A stretch of 16,910 nucleotides of DNA from Anaerolineae bacterium (lineage in GTDB: Bacteria > Chloroflexota > Anaerolineae > B4-G1): assembly GCA_030612185.1 (NCBI GenBank), contig JAUWOI010000036.1, positions 1 through 16,910 of the forward strand, given 5' to 3'. Positions 1-6,707 of the stretch are shown in pieces. The position numbers were made by a program, and so were the translations under genes. Each line of letters opens with the position of its first letter. Position 1 is the stretch's first letter. Below the pieces are notes generated by a model that saw only the letters and a list, made by a program, of their open reading frames with translations, was not told the DNA's origin and did not search any database.

Positions 1-723
1 AACTATGGGTACCCCTCCCACCGTCTCAACGTGTCGTGATTCGATATTCGCTATTCGCAATTCGCAATCAATTTCTTTCCCCTGCACCAGTGCCCGCAGC
101 ACTGTCAGCACCTCGAAGTCGGCGCCGGGATCCACCTGGAGAAAGAGATCGGCCACCCGCGTGCTGGCGGTGGGACGCACATCCACGACGACCACGGTCC
201 GATCCCTGCGGCCATTGGGGGTGAGCGTGCCCTTGGACATCACCGAGTAGCGGGAGAAGTGGCGCACGTGGGAGACCGCCGGGTTGCAGCCCCAGAAGCC
301 GCGCAGGTCGGCCCGGTGGCGCACCTCCCCCAGTGTGCAACTGGGCTCGCCGACTGCCTGCATCGCCAGGCTGGTGGGGCTGTGGCAGACAGACGAGGTC
401 GTGTCCAGAATCGCCCCCAACTTATCAGCCAGTTCCACCGCCTTCCGCTGGGCCTCGGTGGCCGTGGAACTGAGGCCGTAGATGAGAGGGCTGTCGGCCT
501 TGTCCAGCGTCCGCGCTGCCTCCGCGATGGCCTCCTCCCACTCTACTTCCCGTCCGTCCACGGTGGGCTGCCGAGGGGCAGGGTCGTAGTGGGTGAAGAG
601 CCCACGCCCATTGGCGCACGCCCGCCGCACCCGGACGATCCGGCCGTCATCTACTTCCACAACGAGGTCATCGCACAAGCAGCCGCAGAAGGCACAGGTT
701 ACATTCTCAATGACGGTGCTCAT
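1..723 (-). CDS. fmdB: Formylmethanofuran dehydrogenase subunit B, N-terminal 241 codons (runs off left edge)
   Basis: Open frame from an ATG at 723 to the window edge with no stop. This is the molybdo/tungstopterin subunit that oxidises or forms the formyl group in the FmdABCD complex. Near the N-terminus the pattern C10-x2-C13-x3-C17 plus C36 fits the [4Fe-4S] site of FwdB. C113, in a VCHSPT context, matches the position of the Cys that ligates Mo/W in archaeal FwdB. The ATG overlaps the fmdD stop as ATGA, so translation is probably coupled. Residues from about 220 onward are encoded partly by a heptamer repeat (39-66) and look unlike the family. A matching C-terminal piece lies at the other end of the window. 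The subunit assignment is firm; whether the enzyme is catalytically active is inferred from the conserved cysteines. Confidence 0.9.
   Translation of the reverse strand, partial: MSTVIENVTCAFCGCLCDDLVVEVDDGRIVRVRRACANGRGLFTHYDPAPRQPTVDGREVEWEEAIAEAARTLDKADSPLIYGLSSTATEAQRKAVELADKLGAILDTTSSVCHSPTSLAMQAVGEPSCTLGEVRHRADLRGFWGCNPAVSHVRHFSRYSVMSKGTLTPNGRRDRTVVVVDVRPTASTRVADLFLQVDPGADFEVLTVLRALVQGKEIDCELRIANIESRHVETVGGVPIV
39..66. repeat. Heptanucleotide tandem repeat inside fmdB
   Basis: Four consecutive 7-nt units, ATTCGAT, ATTCGCT, ATTCGCA and ATTCGCA, read without interruption on the plus strand. They lie inside the fmdB reading frame, in a stretch joining two conserved blocks. The period of 7 shifts phase through the codons, so the encoded peptide is not itself repetitive. 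Confidence 0.75.
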
Positions 724-1052
724 GCCGGTTCTACCTCCGCCGCCAACCCTTTGAACGATGGCATCCCTGTGCCCTCGGTCTCCGTTCCAATGAGACTGTT
801 TGCCGCAGGCCCCATCGGGATGAACAACAGCCCTGGAGGAAGCGTCCCGGCGCGGACGGGCACCTCCACCTGCCCGGTCGCCGTCCGCACCCGGACGATC
901 TGCCCCTCCTCGATTTCCAGGCGGGCCATATCCTCCGGGCTCATCTCCACCAACGTTGTAGCGTTGCGGTACGCCTCCGAATCCTTCCCTTTGTGCAGTC
1001 CCTCCCCCTGTTCAGGGGTGCGGCCGGTGATCAACGTGAAATACTTACTCAT
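720..1052 (-). CDS. fmdD: Formylmethanofuran dehydrogenase subunit D-like molybdopterin-dinucleotide-binding protein
   Basis: A 110-residue protein beginning MSKYFTLITGRT, typical of the small FwdD/FmdD subunit. That subunit supplies the C-terminal pterin-dinucleotide-binding barrel missing from FmdB. Supporting features are the early LITGRT segment, an RNATTLVEMSPEDMARL block (an element common in MoPt-binding domains) and the later PMGPAANSLIGTETEGTGMP block. The stop overlaps the fmdB start by 4 nt (ATGA). The start codon lies inside a heptamer repeat (1050-1098) and has no good ribosome-binding site, so expression may depend on the upstream gene. Bacterial Fhc complexes of aerobic methylotrophs generally lack this subunit (family knowledge), so its presence points to an archaeal-type redox enzyme. 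Confidence 0.85.
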   Translation of the reverse strand: MSKYFTLITGRTPEQGEGLHKGKDSEAYRNATTLVEMSPEDMARLEIEEGQIVRVRTATGQVEVPVRAGTLPPGLLFIPMGPAANSLIGTETEGTGMPSFKGLAAEVEPA

Positions 1053-1098
1053 TGTTCATTCTTCATTATTGGTCATTGGCCATTGTTCATTGGTCATT
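1050..1098. repeat. Heptanucleotide repeat spanning a stop codon and the next start codon
   Basis: Seven consecutive 7-nt units, CATTGTT, CATTCTT, CATTATT, GGTCATT, GGCCATT, GTTCATT and GGTCATT, fill the junction. They include the fmdD start codon (1052-1050) and the stop codon of the ATP-grasp gene (1089-1087). The unit resembles the short tandem heptanucleotide repeats described in cyanobacteria, from memory. No Shine-Dalgarno site for fmdD remains in this stretch. Confidence 0.85.
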
Positions 1099-2334
1099 GA
1101 TTCCGTCCCCGATCTCTCGCCGGACGGCTTCCACACCCGCCAACAGACGCTCCCAGCAGATTCCTCGCCCTTTTCCCACTGCCAGCACCGTGCAGATCGG
1201 GTGACCGGCCTCAATTCGCTCGCCGGGGAAGGGAACATCCCGCCTGCCCCGCTCCGTCCATCCGGCCGTCTCCGGCATGGTCACCCTCCGCCGGGCATAG
1301 ACGATCCCCTTGCCAAAGTACGGACCTGGGGGATGCAACCAGGTTTTTTCCTCAAAACCTGGTTTCTGAGGATGCAGATGCTCCCTCAGGGAAAAATCGG
1401 GCAACCTGCCAGCCATCGCCTCTATGTGCAGCGAGAAGATGTTGAGCCCATAGGCCCACTCCATCAATTCCATCGAACCGGTATAGCGCGGGTTGACCTC
1501 CACCAGGAAGGGGCAGGGCCGGCCCTCCGGGTCGTCCGCCACCACCAGGTCCATCCCATTCACCCCCCGCAGGCGAAACCGGCGGGTGAGCCGGGCAGCC
1601 ATCCTTTCCACCGTCTCCAGCACAGCGCCCCTTTCGGCAGGCTGAAGCGCCAATGGGAGGATATTGCCACACCAGGCGAACCCCCGCGCTCCCAGTTCGC
1701 CTCGCCCGATGAGTTGCTCCGTCAGGCCAATGACCACGCTCCGCTTTCCATCGGCCACAAAGGCCGCCGAGGCGGGCAAGCCATCAACGTAGGCTTGCAG
1801 GATGTGACCATCGCCCAGCGGTTCCCCTGCCCAGGGCCGGATGCCGTGCCCACCGCCACTACAGACAGGCTTGCGCAGCCAGCGGGCCGTTGGGTCGGCC
1901 TCTTTCTCCTCTCCGGGCAGGAGCGTGGTTGGACAGGGAATCCCAGCCTCGCGGCAAAAAGCCCGCAGCGTCCGCCAATCACGCACCTGGCGCAACACGA
2001 CGGGCCCGTTCCCAAGCAGGGTGCGCTCTCGTGCCAGTTCTTCCACCACATCGGGGTGGTTCTCCAGGTTGGAGATGTAGACCACCACCTCGAAGTCCAG
2101 GCGATGGCTGGCCTGAAGCAACGCTTCGGCGCTGAAGGGGAGAGCGAAGTCCCGTAAGAGCGCGTGGTTCTCCACCAGCGCCCGCTGGTCCCGGTCGCCG
2201 AAGTAGTCCAGCGTGACGATCCGGTGACCACCCCGCACCGCCGACTCAGCGATAGCGCGGGTGCTCAGGCCGACGACCAGGATACGCGCTCTATCACCCG
2301 ATCTCCCTGGTGATAGCGTAGATCTCCTCTGCAT
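1087..2334 (-). CDS. ATP-grasp ligase of the COG2232 type
   Basis: A protein of 415 residues from the ATG at 2334. The N-terminal Rossmann-like block (ILVVGLSTRAIAESAV, then LDYFGDRD) matches the COG2232 family of predicted carboligases. A glycine-rich ATP-binding loop (KPVCSGGGHGI) and a late LVEVNPRYTGSMEL segment carry the Mg/ATP-binding Glu and Asn of the fold. The gene starts inside the end of mtdA (overlap about 41 nt); an in-frame TTG lies immediately upstream at 2337. It sits between mtdA and fmdD, so a role in making a C1 carrier, such as adding glutamate or a similar group to methanofuran or H4MPT, is plausible but inferred. About ten residues near position 325 come from an inserted palindrome (1337-1364). 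Confidence 0.8.
   Translation of the reverse strand: MQRRSTLSPGRSGDRARILVVGLSTRAIAESAVRGGHRIVTLDYFGDRDQRALVENHALLRDFALPFSAEALLQASHRLDFEVVVYISNLENHPDVVEELARERTLLGNGPVVLRQVRDWRTLRAFCREAGIPCPTTLLPGEEKEADPTARWLRKPVCSGGGHGIRPWAGEPLGDGHILQAYVDGLPASAAFVADGKRSVVIGLTEQLIGRGELGARGFAWCGNILPLALQPAERGAVLETVERMAARLTRRFRLRGVNGMDLVVADDPEGRPCPFLVEVNPRYTGSMELMEWAYGLNIFSLHIEAMAGRLPDFSLREHLHPQKPGFEEKTWLHPPGPYFGKGIVYARRRVTMPETAGWTERGRRDVPFPGERIEAGHPICTVLAVGKGRGICWERLLAGVEAVRREIGDGINDQ
1337..1364. repeat. Palindromic element inserted in the ATP-grasp gene
   Basis: A perfect 11-bp inverted repeat, AACCAGGTTTT at 1337-1347 and AAAACCTGGTT at 1354-1364, with a 6-nt loop. It is translated in frame as part of QKPGFEEKTWL. 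Its reverse complement matches the element in mch (9783-9816), including the AGGAAAA loop side, and the stem differs by a compensating A/T to G/C pair. Confidence 0.85.
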
Positions 2335-3151
2335 CAAGCACCAGGTCGTTCCGCTCGAAGAGACGGGCGACGCAGGCGCGATGAATCTTCATTTTCAAAC
2401 CGCCAATCCCCAGCGCCCCAAAGATAACCTTGCCGTATTTCTCCTTTCCGCTCCAGTGCGGCTTGATCCCCTCAATGCCCAGGGGCGGCACGGCGTTCAC
2501 ATCGCCAAGCACGTGAAGGGTCGAGTGCTCCACCCAGACCGCCTCCGGCACCAGCATAATGCCAGCCGCGCCGGTACATAGCACTGCGTAGGCCCCTTCC
2601 AGGACGCCGCGGACTCCCTCCTCGTCGGTCGCCTCGGCAGCACTAACCTCGACGCCGAAGCGCTCCTTGATGGATACCGAGGCCGCTTCCGCCCGTGCCA
2701 GGCGGCGGGAGGTGAGGGTCACCTGCGCTCCTTCTTTTGCGAAGTGGGCGGCCGCGCGGAGCCCTACAGGGCCTGTCCCGGCCAGGACGACGACCTTCTT
2801 GCCCTCCACCTCACCCACTGAGAGAATCTTCGCCACAGCGGCGGTGGCAGTGGTGTTGCACCCGTTGGAATCCATCATCACCGAAACCCGCACCGGGCCG
2901 AAGAAGGCATCCGTTGTGGCCTTCAGCATCGCCTCGCCGGTGGCAACGTCGGAGCCCCCGATGAAAACGGCCGAGTTTTTCAGGTCGTCTCCGCCCCGGG
3001 TGAACATCGCTCCATAGACCAGATCACGCACGTCATCCGGCGCGACCTCGCCGTACTGGAGCACGTGATCCACACCTGCGTCGTAGGCCGTTATGGCGTC
3101 GAAAACACTGACGAACTTATCGCTGTCTAACTGAAGCAGCAATTTCTTCAT
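2294..3151 (-). CDS. mtdA: NADP-dependent methylene-H4MPT/methylene-H4F dehydrogenase, MtdA family
   Basis: A protein of 285 residues, close to the usual length of MtdA (about 288). It closely follows MtdA throughout: KKLLLQLDSDKF at the start, MMDSNGCNTTATAAVA at about 92-107, the dinucleotide-binding loop AGTGPVGLRAA at about 124-134, and near the end FGALGIGGLKMKIHRAC. It oxidises methylene-H4MPT (or methylene-H4F) to the methenyl form with NADP. I chose the ATG at 3151 because AGGAGAGAGG lies just upstream and the protein then begins exactly like MtdA. An in-frame ATG at 3184 overlaps the gdt1 stop as TAATG and would add 11 residues. The gene overlaps the following ATP-grasp gene. Confidence 0.93.
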   Translation of the reverse strand: MKKLLLQLDSDKFVSVFDAITAYDAGVDHVLQYGEVAPDDVRDLVYGAMFTRGGDDLKNSAVFIGGSDVATGEAMLKATTDAFFGPVRVSVMMDSNGCNTTATAAVAKILSVGEVEGKKVVVLAGTGPVGLRAAAHFAKEGAQVTLTSRRLARAEAASVSIKERFGVEVSAAEATDEEGVRGVLEGAYAVLCTGAAGIMLVPEAVWVEHSTLHVLGDVNAVPPLGIEGIKPHWSGKEKYGKVIFGALGIGGLKMKIHRACVARLFERNDLVLDAEEIYAITREIG

Positions 3152-3183
3152 CTTCCCTCTCTCCTGAAGAAGGTCACCAGGCA

Positions 3184-3459
3184 TTACTGCGAATGCCCAA
3201 ACAAAACCAGAATGCCGATGATCACGAAAAGTGCACCAATTGCCTTTTTGATGTAAGCGGTGGGGATCAGGCTGGTTAACATTTCACCGAAGGCCACGCC
3301 TATGAAAGTGACCGTTGCCAACGCCAGCAGTGCTCCCCAGAAGACGGCCATAGGCGACTGTGACTTGACAGCCATAGTAATGGTCGCCAACTGCGTCTTG
3401 TCGCCCAGTTCGGCCAGGAAGACCAGGCCGAAGGTTGTAATAAATACTCTCCAATCCAT
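3184..3459 (-). CDS. Gdt1/TMEM165 (UPF0016) family membrane protein, single-domain form
   Basis: A 91-residue hydrophobic protein with the family signature E-x-G-D-K-T at residues 17-22 and about three membrane segments, so one UPF0016 domain instead of two. Members export Mn2+ or exchange cations for protons (family knowledge); a one-domain protein must work as a dimer. A strong AGGAGGGG lies upstream of the ATG. The stop overlaps a possible mtdA start (TAATG), so it appears to be the first gene of the mtdA-ATP-grasp-fmdD-fmdB string. Only 34 nt separate it from the upstream terminator. Confidence 0.88.
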   Translation of the reverse strand: MDWRVFITTFGLVFLAELGDKTQLATITMAVKSQSPMAVFWGALLALATVTFIGVAFGEMLTSLIPTAYIKKAIGALFVIIGILVLFGHSQ

Positions 3460-3492
3460 GCTTCATTCCCCTCCTCTTGTTCCGGTTAATTC

Positions 3493-3526
3493 AAAAAGGG
3501 GCCGACACTAGAAGCATGTCGGCCCC
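3493..3526 (-). terminator. Intrinsic terminator after the aquaporin gene
   Basis: A perfect 10-bp stem, GGGGCCGACA at 3498-3507 with TGTCGGCCCC at 3517-3526, and a 9-nt loop. On the minus strand it is followed at once by five T (3497-3493). It begins 16 nt past the aquaporin stop. Confidence 0.9.
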
Positions 3527-3541
3527 TGTTCACATTGGGGA

Positions 3542-4270
3542 CTATGCGGGCTTCGTGCCGGCGATGTAATCGTAAAGGAAGGCAGCGACGACCGCGCCCA
3601 GGATTGGCCCGATACAATAAACCACGACGAACTGACCCCACGGGTTCGGCCCACCGAAGAGCAGGTTGCCGATATAGGGGCCAAAGGTACGGGCCGGGTT
3701 GAGGGACGACCCTGTCATGGGCCCCAAGGTGATGATAACGCCAGCTACGATCATACCGATGATCCACCCAGCCCAGCCGGCCGGGGCCCGACCGTCCACG
3801 GCCACGCCCATGATAGTGATCATCAAAAAGAAAGTGCCGATGGCCTCACCGATCAACCCCATGATCATAGTCACCCCGGCCGCAGTGTTCAAGGTGGTAG
3901 CCCCCAGCCCGAACAGAGAGGCTGCCTGGGTCCCCAGGCAGGCCACGAACAGCAGGGAGGCAATGACAGCACCGACCAGTTGGGCGATGATGTAGGGGAT
4001 CACTTCCTTCCAGGGGAAGCGTCCCGTAACGGCCAGGGCGATGGTCACCGCCGGGTTGATGTGGCAGCCGGAGATCTTACCCACGACGTAGATGGCAGCG
4101 GCCACGGCGATGCCAAACGCTAGAGCAATGGCCAGCACGTCCGCCAGCCCTGTGACACCCAGCATGCCAGCCACAACGGCGGCGCCCGGGCCGATCCAGA
4201 CCAGCATAAAGGTGCCCACCAGCTCGGCCAAGTATTTCTGCATAGCAGTTGGTTTTCTGACTTCAGCCAT
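3542..4270 (-). CDS. MIP family aquaporin/aquaglyceroporin
   Basis: A 242-residue protein with six hydrophobic segments and the two pore motifs: NPA at residues 72-74 (in GCHINPAVT) and NPAR at 191-194 (in SSLNPARTFGP). These define the major intrinsic protein family of channels for water and small neutral solutes. AGGAGAT lies upstream of the ATG. The gene stands alone: an inverted repeat lies before it and an intrinsic terminator after it. In this neighbourhood passage of methanol, formamide or another small C1 compound is conceivable, but selectivity cannot be read from the sequence. Confidence 0.92.
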   Translation of the reverse strand: MAEVRKPTAMQKYLAELVGTFMLVWIGPGAAVVAGMLGVTGLADVLAIALAFGIAVAAAIYVVGKISGCHINPAVTIALAVTGRFPWKEVIPYIIAQLVGAVIASLLFVACLGTQAASLFGLGATTLNTAAGVTMIMGLIGEAIGTFFLMITIMGVAVDGRAPAGWAGWIIGMIVAGVIITLGPMTGSSLNPARTFGPYIGNLLFGGPNPWGQFVVVYCIGPILGAVVAAFLYDYIAGTKPA

Positions 4271-4325
4271 TTCTTATCTCCTTTTCTTTGAAACTTGCTG
4301 TTGCTCAAGCAGACACAGTGGAAGG

Positions 4326-4357
4326 GCGGGGATTGAAGGACTTCCCTCAATCCCCGC
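4326..4357. repeat. Inverted repeat between the DUF2193-like gene and the aquaporin gene
   Basis: A perfect 11-bp stem, GCGGGGATTGA at 4326-4336 with TCAATCCCCGC at 4347-4357. On the minus strand it is not followed by a T run, so it is a weak terminator candidate; it may be an RNA-processing or attenuation hairpin in the aquaporin leader. Confidence 0.7.
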
Positions 4358-4419
4358 TGAGAAAACTATTTCATCGCTGAGACAGTATTCCTCCTGGGCT
4401 CAACAGACGTCATACTGGG

Positions 4420-5952
4420 CTAGACCACCACGTCGAACTGACAGTAGCCCTTCTTGCCAGCGCCGATACCCTTCACGTAAGGCACGTTCCTCTTGATCAG
4501 CGTGGTGACGGCGCAGTGCTTGCAGCCCCTGACCGGCGAGCCCGGAACGCCCGGATTGAGGGCGATGCAGTTGGTCATCAGCGTCGCCGTGACGACCTCA
4601 GGCGTCAGGTAGCAGGGGAAGTCAGCCATGTGCATCAGGGCCGCGAAGCGTTGGGTGATGGCGCAGGCCGGGTAGGTGTAACGCTGCGGGTTCATGACGA
4701 CCTCGTGGTTGTTAATGGGGCTGAGGTCCACCTTGATACCCTTGATCTTCCCGCCCTTGCCGATGGGCCTGATGTCCAGGATCTTTTCCCCGCGCATGAG
4801 GATGTCAAGGGTGTCAACGTTGTGCAGCTCATCCGCCTCGCCGCGCTTGGGGTTCATGGCCGCATAGTTGTAGAAGCGCTTGTTCAGCAGGTCCACGACC
4901 ATGGGCACGGTGAAGGAATCCAGCCACAGGATGTAGGCCGCCGCGCAGGCCGGCGCGCCGGTGGCCACCGACAGCACATCGTAGGGGCTCTTGTAGGCAT
5001 CCTGCTCCAGCCCACGGCGTAGTGTGTTCTCCAAGACTCCCGTCACGGCCTCGTAGATGCCGAAGACCATGTCGTTCTTGAACATGTTGAAAGCCGACTG
5101 GGCAATGTGGTGGCCGACATCGCCGACGCAGTAGGCCGGGACAGTCACGATGTTGGCCTCGTGCACCCCCGCCTTCAGCGCTGCCAGCACGTAGGGCTTC
5201 ATCTTATCCTTGTACTGGGCCATGTACTTGGCCGTGTCGAAGGAGCTGTGGGGGCCATGCCCGCCCAGGTTGTGGGTGGCCATGAGCTTGTTCTGCGCAG
5301 CCACCGGCTCGCGGTAGACGAACTGTATCATGTCTACCTCGGCCTGCTCCGCCTCGGCTGCCGTCTTCCCGGCCTCCAGGGCCGCTCGGAAGGCCCCGCC
5401 GAAGCCGTAGGAAGTGTTCATGCCCCAGGACTTGGAGGACAGGATGGTCTTCTTATGGTCCTCAGGGATGTTCAGGTCAACCAGGATGCGGTTGACCACA
5501 TTGGGCACAGAGCCGCAGGACATAGCAAAGTCCACCACGCAGGTCATGCCGTACATCCCGCCGTAGCGTCGCACTGCCTCACGGCCGATGAGGGCTTTGT
5601 TCTTGGCGACGGCATCAATGAACTTGTCCATGGACGCCTTGAACTTTGCATCCTCGTCGTAGAGGATCTCCAGGATGGGCGGGGTCTGATAGTGCTCGAC
5701 GAAGGGGTCATCCTCAGGGCGGATGGTATCCGTCAGGCCCATCAGAATGTTGTAGTGGGCGTTCACCGACTCCACGTGCAGGTCAAAGACCTCCTTGGAC
5801 TGCCCATCGCCGGGCTTCATCGCGTTGACGGCATCCACATAGGGTTTGCAGTCAGCGATCTTGAAGGGTCCACCCCTCTTCTCTCTGATGACGCCGAGGA
5901 CCGACTTGGCGGCCCCAACGCCCTCGTTAACCATCTTCTCATAGACTGCCAT
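4420..5952 (-). CDS. DUF2193-like protein of unknown function
   Basis: A 510-residue soluble protein with no signal peptide. From memory it resembles the DUF2193 family (PF09959) of about 500 residues known mainly from methanogenic archaea; I could not test this by search. Visible features are FVEHYQTPPILEILYDED near residue 85, several cysteines (TCVVDFAMSCGSV; PACAAAYILW; YPACAITQRFAALMH; MTNCIALNPG) and a C-terminal C-x2-C (GCKHC), compatible with a metal site but not proof of one. AAGGAGGGAAC precedes the ATG. Its leader is over 700 nt long from the promoter at 6679-6707 and holds two copies of the structured RNA element and an inverted repeat. The gene is intact and apparently monocistronic. 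The family name is moderate confidence; a role in C1 metabolism is suggested only by context. Confidence 0.65.
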   Translation of the reverse strand: MAVYEKMVNEGVGAAKSVLGVIREKRGGPFKIADCKPYVDAVNAMKPGDGQSKEVFDLHVESVNAHYNILMGLTDTIRPEDDPFVEHYQTPPILEILYDEDAKFKASMDKFIDAVAKNKALIGREAVRRYGGMYGMTCVVDFAMSCGSVPNVVNRILVDLNIPEDHKKTILSSKSWGMNTSYGFGGAFRAALEAGKTAAEAEQAEVDMIQFVYREPVAAQNKLMATHNLGGHGPHSSFDTAKYMAQYKDKMKPYVLAALKAGVHEANIVTVPAYCVGDVGHHIAQSAFNMFKNDMVFGIYEAVTGVLENTLRRGLEQDAYKSPYDVLSVATGAPACAAAYILWLDSFTVPMVVDLLNKRFYNYAAMNPKRGEADELHNVDTLDILMRGEKILDIRPIGKGGKIKGIKVDLSPINNHEVVMNPQRYTYPACAITQRFAALMHMADFPCYLTPEVVTATLMTNCIALNPGVPGSPVRGCKHCAVTTLIKRNVPYVKGIGAGKKGYCQFDVVV

Positions 5953-6417
5953 TTTTGTTCCCTCCTTAGGAATCTAATCTACTTCGATCATCAAACTACA
6001 GACAGATACGTTCACGGCACACTTTTGTATAATTCTAACCTCCTTTCTGACCGAGACACTATCACCCCGACCCCGACAGGTTCCCCTACTATGCAGGGCA
6101 AACCGTTTACCTCGCCAGCATAGATAACGTCTAGCAATTGGCGCGATAGAGACATAGAGCGATCGGTGTGATCCAACACGAGTCAAAACATAGCACATAG
6201 CCGCTGAAATCATACGGCTAGTGTAACTACTCACCCATAAGGTGCAACGTACTTGTTTCTTGCCATTTCAGCGACTTCGTCCGGTAGATTGCACCGTAGA
6301 ACAGGCAAATTTGTAGCAAAAGTGCGTTGCACCTGAGTAGTAACCGGCTAGTTAACTATTGAAGGGATTCCCCGCCTGGTGGTAAATTGATTCTGAAATA
6401 CAAGAGGGCTGCAAATA
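5953..6417 (-). other. Leader region between the tandem RNA elements and the DUF2193-like gene
   Basis: No convincing gene lies here. The region contains the imperfect inverted repeat at 6215-6351. Close to the gene there is an AAAGGAGG at about 6045 that is not followed by an ATG; ATT, or a distant GTG opening an 8-codon frame, would be the only starts. I see no good sigma70 promoter in this stretch, so transcription most likely begins upstream of RNA element B. Confidence 0.5.
6215..6351. repeat. Imperfect inverted-repeat element (MITE-like) in the leader
   Basis: The inner arms GGTGCAACGTACTTGT (6241-6256) and AAAAGTGCGTTGCACC (6318-6333) are inverted copies with two mismatches. Outside them TAACTACTCA (6224-6233) faces TGAGTAGTAA (6334-6343). 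The unit of about 137 bp has no reading frame of its own and is AT-richer than the genes. It could be a small non-autonomous transposable element inserted in the 5' leader. Confidence 0.55.
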
Positions 6418-6504
6418 GGCTGAACTGCAAATATCTTGGCAGCTCGGCTGTATGGGGGTGGATTGTAGTACAGCCTCGCGGTCCCATCCGTAGGGTAGCC
6501 GCTT
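6418..6504 (-). ncRNA. Structured RNA element, copy A (promoter-distal tandem copy)
   Basis: Same architecture as copies B and C. Outer stem GCGG (6502-6499) with CCGC (6481-6478) encloses a short CCC/GGG stem with loop UACGGAU. The second hairpin has a 7-bp stem, GGCUGUA (6475-6469) with UACAGCC (6452-6446), whose loop contains AUCC, complementary to GGAU in the first loop. The terminator-like stem (AGCCGAGCUGC with GCAGUUCAGCC, 6428-6418) has a C-A mismatch and no T run, so this copy probably does not terminate. Sequence beyond the terminator is still similar to that after copy B, showing a tandem duplication with a period of about 155 nt. Confidence 0.75.
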
Positions 6505-6567
6505 GTTCAGTTGCCCTGATTCTGTTGTTCGCTTGGCGAAAAACTGATCTGGAAATGCAAGAGAACC

Positions 6568-6659
6568 AAAAAAGCCGAACTGCAAATACTTTGGCAGCTC
6601 GGCTGAACTTTGACGGATCGTACTACAGCCTCGCGGTCCCATCCGTGGAGTAGCCGCTT
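6568..6659 (-). ncRNA. Structured RNA element, copy B (riboswitch-like, with intrinsic terminator)
   Basis: Outer stem GCGG (6657-6654) with CCGC (6636-6633); inner stem UCCA (6649-6646) with UGGG (6641-6638) and loop CGGA. The second hairpin is GGCUG (6630-6626) with CAGCC (6605-6601), and its loop carries UCCG (6617-6614), complementary to the first loop. The 3' half of that hairpin is also the start of a 10-bp terminator stem (6603-6594 with 6583-6574) followed by six U (6573-6568). The two structures therefore exclude each other, as in transcription-attenuating riboswitches. The element begins about 20 nt after a consensus -10 box. Confidence 0.82.
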
Positions 6660-6678
6660 CACTATCAGTTTACCAATA

Positions 6679-6707
6679 ATTATACCACACTAAGTACAGT
6701 CTGTCAA
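6679..6707 (-). promoter_or_regulatory. Sigma70 promoter for the RNA element B/A leader and DUF2193-like gene
   Basis: On the minus strand TTGACA (6707-6702) and TATAAT (6684-6679) are separated by exactly 17 nt, a full consensus match. The expected start near 6672 places the RNA element at the 5' end of the transcript. Confidence 0.88.

Noticed and set aside
259..2157. Long plus-strand open frame of 632 codons
   Set aside because: It lies opposite fmdB, fmdD and the ATP-grasp gene, has no family motifs, and is rich in Pro, Arg and Gln as expected for the antisense of GC-rich genes.
3152..3184. Upstream ATG of mtdA at 3184
   Set aside because: It forms TAATG with the gdt1 stop, but the 11 extra residues are not MtdA-like and include the real ribosome-binding site of the ATG at 3151.
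3460..3540. Mn2+ (yybP-ykoY) riboswitch before the Gdt1 gene
   Set aside because: Such riboswitches often precede this family, but here there are only 34 nt between terminator and ribosome-binding site and none of the motif's conserved segments.
5990..6060. Second sigma70 promoter close to the DUF2193-like gene
   Set aside because: TAGAAT and TATACA occur on the minus strand, but no TTGACA-like box lies at a suitable distance.
5107..6123. Plus-strand open frame of 338 codons
   Set aside because: Antisense of the DUF2193-like gene, without a ribosome-binding site or recognisable domain.
6352..6642. Minus-strand open frame of 96 codons over RNA elements A and B
   Set aside because: The repeated peptide (YGWDREAVLQST) is only the translation of the duplicated RNA element; there is no ribosome-binding site, and structure plus terminator explain the sequence better.
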